NCBI GenBank assembly: GCA_016214785.1
Contig: JACRNV010000058.1
Span: 1-39,775, forward strand
DNA length: 39,775 bases
From: Methanobacteriota archaeon
Lineage (GTDB): Archaea; Thermoplasmatota; Thermoplasmata; SG8-5; JACRNV01
Direction: 5' to 3'
The notes under the pieces were generated by a model. That model was not told the DNA's origin. It made no database searches and saw only the letters and a list, made by a program, of their open reading frames with translations. The translations under genes and the position numbers were made by a program. This document shows, piece by piece, positions 37,341-39,775 of this stretch. How positions within the stretch are numbered: the first letter of the stretch is position 1; each line of letters starts with the position of its first letter.

Positions 37341-37541
37341 GTTATCCCTCTTTTGAGCGGGTGCCCTCTACCGTCGTGGGCGAACTTCCACAAGGAAGGG
37401 CGCTTGCGCTTCTCCGCGATACCGTGACGCCTCGACCGCCGCATCAAAACCTCCAGGGAGGGAGCGGCGCGCTGGGAACTCGTAGCCCATAGCGTCTGGT
37501 ACGAGCGGTGCCGAGGCCATAAACGTGCCTGTATTTAAAAT
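37341..37541 (-). promoter_or_regulatory. Promoter and leader of the ribosomal operon, with an upstream reading frame
   Basis: On the minus strand TTTTAAATAC (37531-37540) is a good TATA box, predicting transcription from about 37508 and a leader of about 165 bases. In the leader, GGAGGT sits six bases before an ATG at 37444 that opens an 83-codon frame rich in Arg and Lys (MRRSRRHGIAEKRKRPSLW...), ending at 37193, well inside uL3 in another frame. I cannot say it is a real protein; it may be a regulatory decoy or chance. Confidence 0.5.
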
Positions 37542-37613
37542 TGAGCGTCACGGCAGTTAAGAGCAAAAGGTTGCTGAGCGTACAAAAGTATTTCCTGAGC
37601 TGGACATTATCTC

Positions 37614-38336
37614 ATGCCGATGATTCGCAACGCGGTGCGAAAAGTCGTTATACCCGACCATACCGGGATGTTTCCGATACTGTGGAATGTACTCAGGCCG
37701 CACAATGGCGAGAGGATTCTGGACATCGGGATGGGCAACAAGGCGACCTCGGCGTCTGCGATGGCCGCTCAAGGGCTCGCGGTCGTAGGCATGGACATAA
37801 ATCCGGAACGCGGCAAATTCAGTAAAACGCTTGACATCCCAGTCGTTGCCTGCGACGCGGCGGCCCTGCCTTTCAAGGATAAAGTGTTCGAATATTGTGC
37901 AGCGGTATTCTCGCTCCATGAGATGGACCCGACAAGCCATGATGCGATTTTTCATGAGATGGAAAGGGTCGCGGAAACTATCGTTATAATGGAGCCGCTG
38001 CTCAGGAAGGATGGCCTGGGGGGAGAACTGGACTCCCTGTGGTTCGAGGCCATGAAGTCTGCCGAAAAGTTCGAGATATATCAGCCAATGGAATATTGGG
38101 AGGCCCTTCTTCGGGACCTGGATTTTAAAGAGATCGATTCCATTCTGATAGATATTGAGGGGGATATAACAGAGAAATCCTCAACCGCTATGTGCGCGAT
38201 GATGGGCGATCATTTTCAAAAGGAAGGAGTGAGCGCAAAATACCTGGCCGATTTGCGGAAGCTAGCAGAGCGTTTGAAGAAAGAGGGAATGCCTCATTCA
38301 GAGGTCCTGTTACCAATTGGCAGAGATGATGGCTGA
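37614..38336 (+). CDS. Class I SAM-dependent methyltransferase
   Basis: The 240-residue protein has the Rossmann methyltransferase pattern: motif I ILDIGMGNKATSASA, an acidic residue at the end of strand 2 (VVGMDINPE), motif II/III ACDAAALPFKDKVFEYCAAV, and SLHEMDPT after strand 4. The C-terminal half is more helical and may carry the substrate site. The acceptor cannot be deduced. The ATG at 37614 lies about 25 bases after a weak AT-rich element (AAAAGTATTT, 37584-37593), so the message may be leaderless. It is divergent from the ribosomal operon. Confidence 0.85.
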   Translation: MPMIRNAVRKVVIPDHTGMFPILWNVLRPHNGERILDIGMGNKATSASAMAAQGLAVVGMDINPERGKFSKTLDIPVVACDAAALPFKDKVFEYCAAVFSLHEMDPTSHDAIFHEMERVAETIVIMEPLLRKDGLGGELDSLWFEAMKSAEKFEIYQPMEYWEALLRDLDFKEIDSILIDIEGDITEKSSTAMCAMMGDHFQKEGVSAKYLADLRKLAERLKKEGMPHSEVLLPIGRDDG

Positions 38337-38343
38337 GGGGGCA

Positions 38344-38394
38344 GGATGGGTCTGAGCTTTTTCGGTTGTAAACCTTTTTCCCGAAGACCCATCC
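38344..38394. terminator. Hairpin between two convergent genes
   Basis: GGATGGGTCT (38344-38353) pairs perfectly with AGACCCATCC (38385-38394), 10 bp. Inside, TTCGG and CCGAA can pair further, and two T5 runs occur. It lies just after the methyltransferase stop and before the trmI stop on the other strand, so it may end transcription from either side. The rest of the gap to 38445 holds a shorter CCAGC/GCTGG stem. Confidence 0.5.
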
Positions 38395-38445
38395 AGCGCA
38401 GCGAAGCTAGAAAATGGTTACCAGCGGAGCACGGCTGGAAAAGGC

Positions 38446-39180
38446 TTACTGCGGGGCCCATCTCCCGAACACCAGGTACCCCGTATGCCCGAGCATCTCG
38501 AACTTCGGCCTGACCGCGCCCTCCCTCGCCTCGATGCCGCGCTCGATTGTCTCGATGGCTTCGACGCCCCTGAACCCGGCGTCTCTCAGCGATTTGGCGG
38601 CGGACTCCAGCTGGTTCATGGTCGGGATGTAATAGCATGCCATGCCGCCGGGGACTAAGGCTTTGCAGGCCGCCTCCGTGAGCCTCCAGGGCTCGGGCAC
38701 ATCTGCGATGAATGCATCGGCGTTTGTCTCTTTTATACCATCGGGGGCTCTCTCCGGGCTCAGCTCGACCAGTCCGTCCATCCCGCACATGCGTAGATTC
38801 TCCTGGACTATCTCGAAGTTCTTTCTATTCTCCTCATAGGAATGGACCTTTCCCCCAGGCGCGACCGCGTAGACAAGCGAGATTGTGAGCGCACCCGACC
38901 CGGCGCCGACCTCTATCACCATGCTCCCCGAGTTTATGCCGCACCGCGCGATTATCGCCGCGGAGTCCTTGATGGTGATAATCTGCGGGCCCCGTTTTAG
39001 CGACGCTAGAATATCCGAAAGCTGCGTGCGCAGCACGGTGAATTCCTCGCCCGCTATCGTCACCCTGTCCCCCGGCCTCGCTTCCTTCAAGCGGGAAGCG
39101 TCGACGGCACCGAGCTCCCTGGAACTGTAGCTTTCAACCCCTTGCGGGATTAAAAATATGCGCGAGCCTTTGACCTTCAT
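38446..39180 (-). CDS. trmI: tRNA (adenine-N1)-methyltransferase TrmI
   Basis: This enzyme makes N1-methyladenosine at position 58 (and 57 in some archaea) in the tRNA T-loop. The 244-residue product has the N-terminal beta-domain (RIFLIPQGVESYSSRELGAV), the RGPQIITIKDSAAIIARCGI segment typical of TrmI, SAM motif I VIEVGAGSGALTISL, HSYEENRKNFEIVQENL and the catalytic DVPEPW. ATG 39180 is preferred to the GTG at 39210 because a TATA box (GGTATATAATTC, 39191-39202) lies between them and would start transcription at about the ATG. Codirectional neighbours are absent. Confidence 0.93.
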   Translation of the reverse strand: MKVKGSRIFLIPQGVESYSSRELGAVDASRLKEARPGDRVTIAGEEFTVLRTQLSDILASLKRGPQIITIKDSAAIIARCGINSGSMVIEVGAGSGALTISLVYAVAPGGKVHSYEENRKNFEIVQENLRMCGMDGLVELSPERAPDGIKETNADAFIADVPEPWRLTEAACKALVPGGMACYYIPTMNQLESAAKSLRDAGFRGVEAIETIERGIEAREGAVRPKFEMLGHTGYLVFGRWAPQ

Positions 39181-39190
39181 GAGTGCGATC

Positions 39191-39203
39191 GGCGAATTAT
39201 ATA
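39191..39203 (-). promoter_or_regulatory. TATA box of trmI
   Basis: The minus strand reads GGTATATAATTC about 12-24 bases before ATG 39180; a second AT run (CGTATATAC-like, 39215-39235) may also contribute. The position suggests a leaderless message. Confidence 0.4.
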
Positions 39204-39210
39204 CCTTCAC

Positions 39211-39511
39211 GCCATTGTATATACACGTACGATATATAGCTTCTTCGGGGAGCAGTAATGTGGTTCGGCAATTGCCTAACTGTTATATATCTTTTGCCGT
39301 TCAATATATATCAAACTAACGACAAAAGAGCATAGATAATGAAAAATAATGAGACAATGTCATATTTCCTTAGATTATTTCTTAAATTAACTAACTATAA
39401 TATGTGTATAAAACAGTGTTTTTGTGGTGTTTTTGTAAGAAAGGTTTATATATTTCCGATATACTTCTCCGTCCCAGTAAAGTCCGTAAGGGCTTTAGGA
39501 GGAAATACCGT
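39211..39511 (+). promoter_or_regulatory. AT-rich intergenic region with promoter, dyad and leader hairpin
   Basis: This region is much richer in A+T than the flanking genes. GTT-C-GGCAATTGCC-T-AAC (39263-39280) contains a perfect 10-base palindrome. GTGTTTTTGT occurs twice, at 39416-39425 and 39427-39436. A TATA box (TTTATATATT, 39446-39455) predicts a start near 39475. The leader then holds a hairpin, AAAGTCC (39479-39485) with GGGCTTT (39490-39496), ending just before the AGGAGG site (39497-39502). No gene is seen here. Confidence 0.5.
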
Positions 39512-39775
39512 ATGAAAAACTCTTGGCGGAAGGGATGCGCCCTACTTCTCGTAGGCGCGATGATAGCGACTGCACTGGCGATGGTTTCCACGCCGGCGAA
39601 GGCAGATTCAGTCATACCGAACACTGGCAGGTTCAGGATCGTGTACGTGCCGGCGACGATGGCGCCACCGAGCGACGCCTACCCACCGATATATGAAAAG
39701 GACTCGGCGGACAGCACCTACTTCTTACTGGGCGAGGGCGACAGCTTTAGGAACTACGCGACGGTCGCAGCGACC
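39512..39775 (+). CDS. Secreted protein, N-terminal part (cut by window edge)
   Basis: ATG 39512 follows an ideal AGGAGG site at nine bases. The 88 codons to the window edge start with a signal peptide: basic NSWRKG, a hydrophobic core (ALLLVGAMIATALAMVS) and a likely cleavage after TPAKA. The mature part begins DSVIPNTGRFRIVYVPATMA and contains YEKDSADSTYFLLGEGDSF. The family cannot be named from this part; a large surface or extracellular protein is plausible. Unlike most genes here it has a leader with a strong Shine-Dalgarno site, suggesting high or regulated expression. Confidence 0.8.
   Translation, partial: MKNSWRKGCALLLVGAMIATALAMVSTPAKADSVIPNTGRFRIVYVPATMAPPSDAYPPIYEKDSADSTYFLLGEGDSFRNYATVAAT

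Noticed and set aside
39391-39624. 77-residue minus-strand frame
   Set aside because: It is antisense to the secreted-protein start and crosses its promoter and Shine-Dalgarno site.

Overview
The window is a GC-rich stretch of archaeal chromosome, most likely from the Thermoplasmatota (a Methanomassiliicoccales-like or related uncultured lineage; the rank below phylum is inference). The archaeal assignment rests on a TATA-binding protein gene, an S10/spc ribosomal-protein cluster in archaeal order with eL32, eL19, eS4, aIF1 and the RNase P protein Rnp1, pyruvoyl-dependent arginine decarboxylase, MptA-type GTP cyclohydrolase, TrmI, and many genes whose start codon lies about 25-35 bases from a TATA-like box (leaderless or short-leader transcription).

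Layout. 1-396 holds the C-terminal end of an IS630-like transposase and AT-rich DNA. 397-2786 is a tyrS-thiDN pair with ATGA overlap. A membrane-anchored FKBP isomerase and a small hypothetical gene follow on the minus strand, then a DUF1003 membrane protein. 4902-5607 is a hairpin-dense non-coding locus centred on one intact tRNA-Ile(GAT), with a 5' tRNA fragment upstream and a diverged duplication of the 3' flank downstream. 5608-11741 carries a large coiled-coil/zinc-ribbon protein, a PhzF-type protein, mptA with a translationally coupled zinc-finger microprotein, a PH-domain/zinc-ribbon membrane protein and a protein with five tandem zinc ribbons. 11742-22418 is mixed: an Mg-type P-type ATPase with an operator-like dyad, an unknown zinc-ribbon protein, a minus-strand tbp - beta-helix surface protein - GNAT group, a HAD phosphatase, a thioredoxin-like protein, a VOC protein, pdaD, a zinc-ribbon protein, an AhpD-like protein and a DUF835 protein.

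22576-37340 (minus strand) is one long ribosomal operon: uL3, uL4, uL23, uL2, uS19, uL22, uS3, uL29, aIF1, Rnp1, uS17, uL14, uL24, eS4, uL5, uS14, uS8, uL6, eL32, eL19, uL18, uS5, uL30, uL15, SecY. Most junctions overlap by 1-4 bases or are separated by fewer than 12, implying coupled translation. Several of its proteins carry long Ala/Pro/Lys/Glu-rich tails, and SecY has an extra N-terminal part with two predicted membrane helices. 37341-39775 contains the operon leader, a class I methyltransferase, trmI, and the start of a secreted protein cut by the window edge.

The most unusual things seen are the hairpin-rich duplicated tRNA-Ile locus, including a trailer perfectly antisense to the tRNA T-arm; a hairpin pair with a compensatory base-pair change at 11579-11703; a frameshifted relic of a ferredoxin-like (probable DUF362) gene between phzF and mptA; the shared low-complexity tails of the ribosomal proteins; and a small open reading frame with a strong Shine-Dalgarno site in the ribosomal operon leader. 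No CRISPR array, rRNA gene or complete insertion sequence was found.
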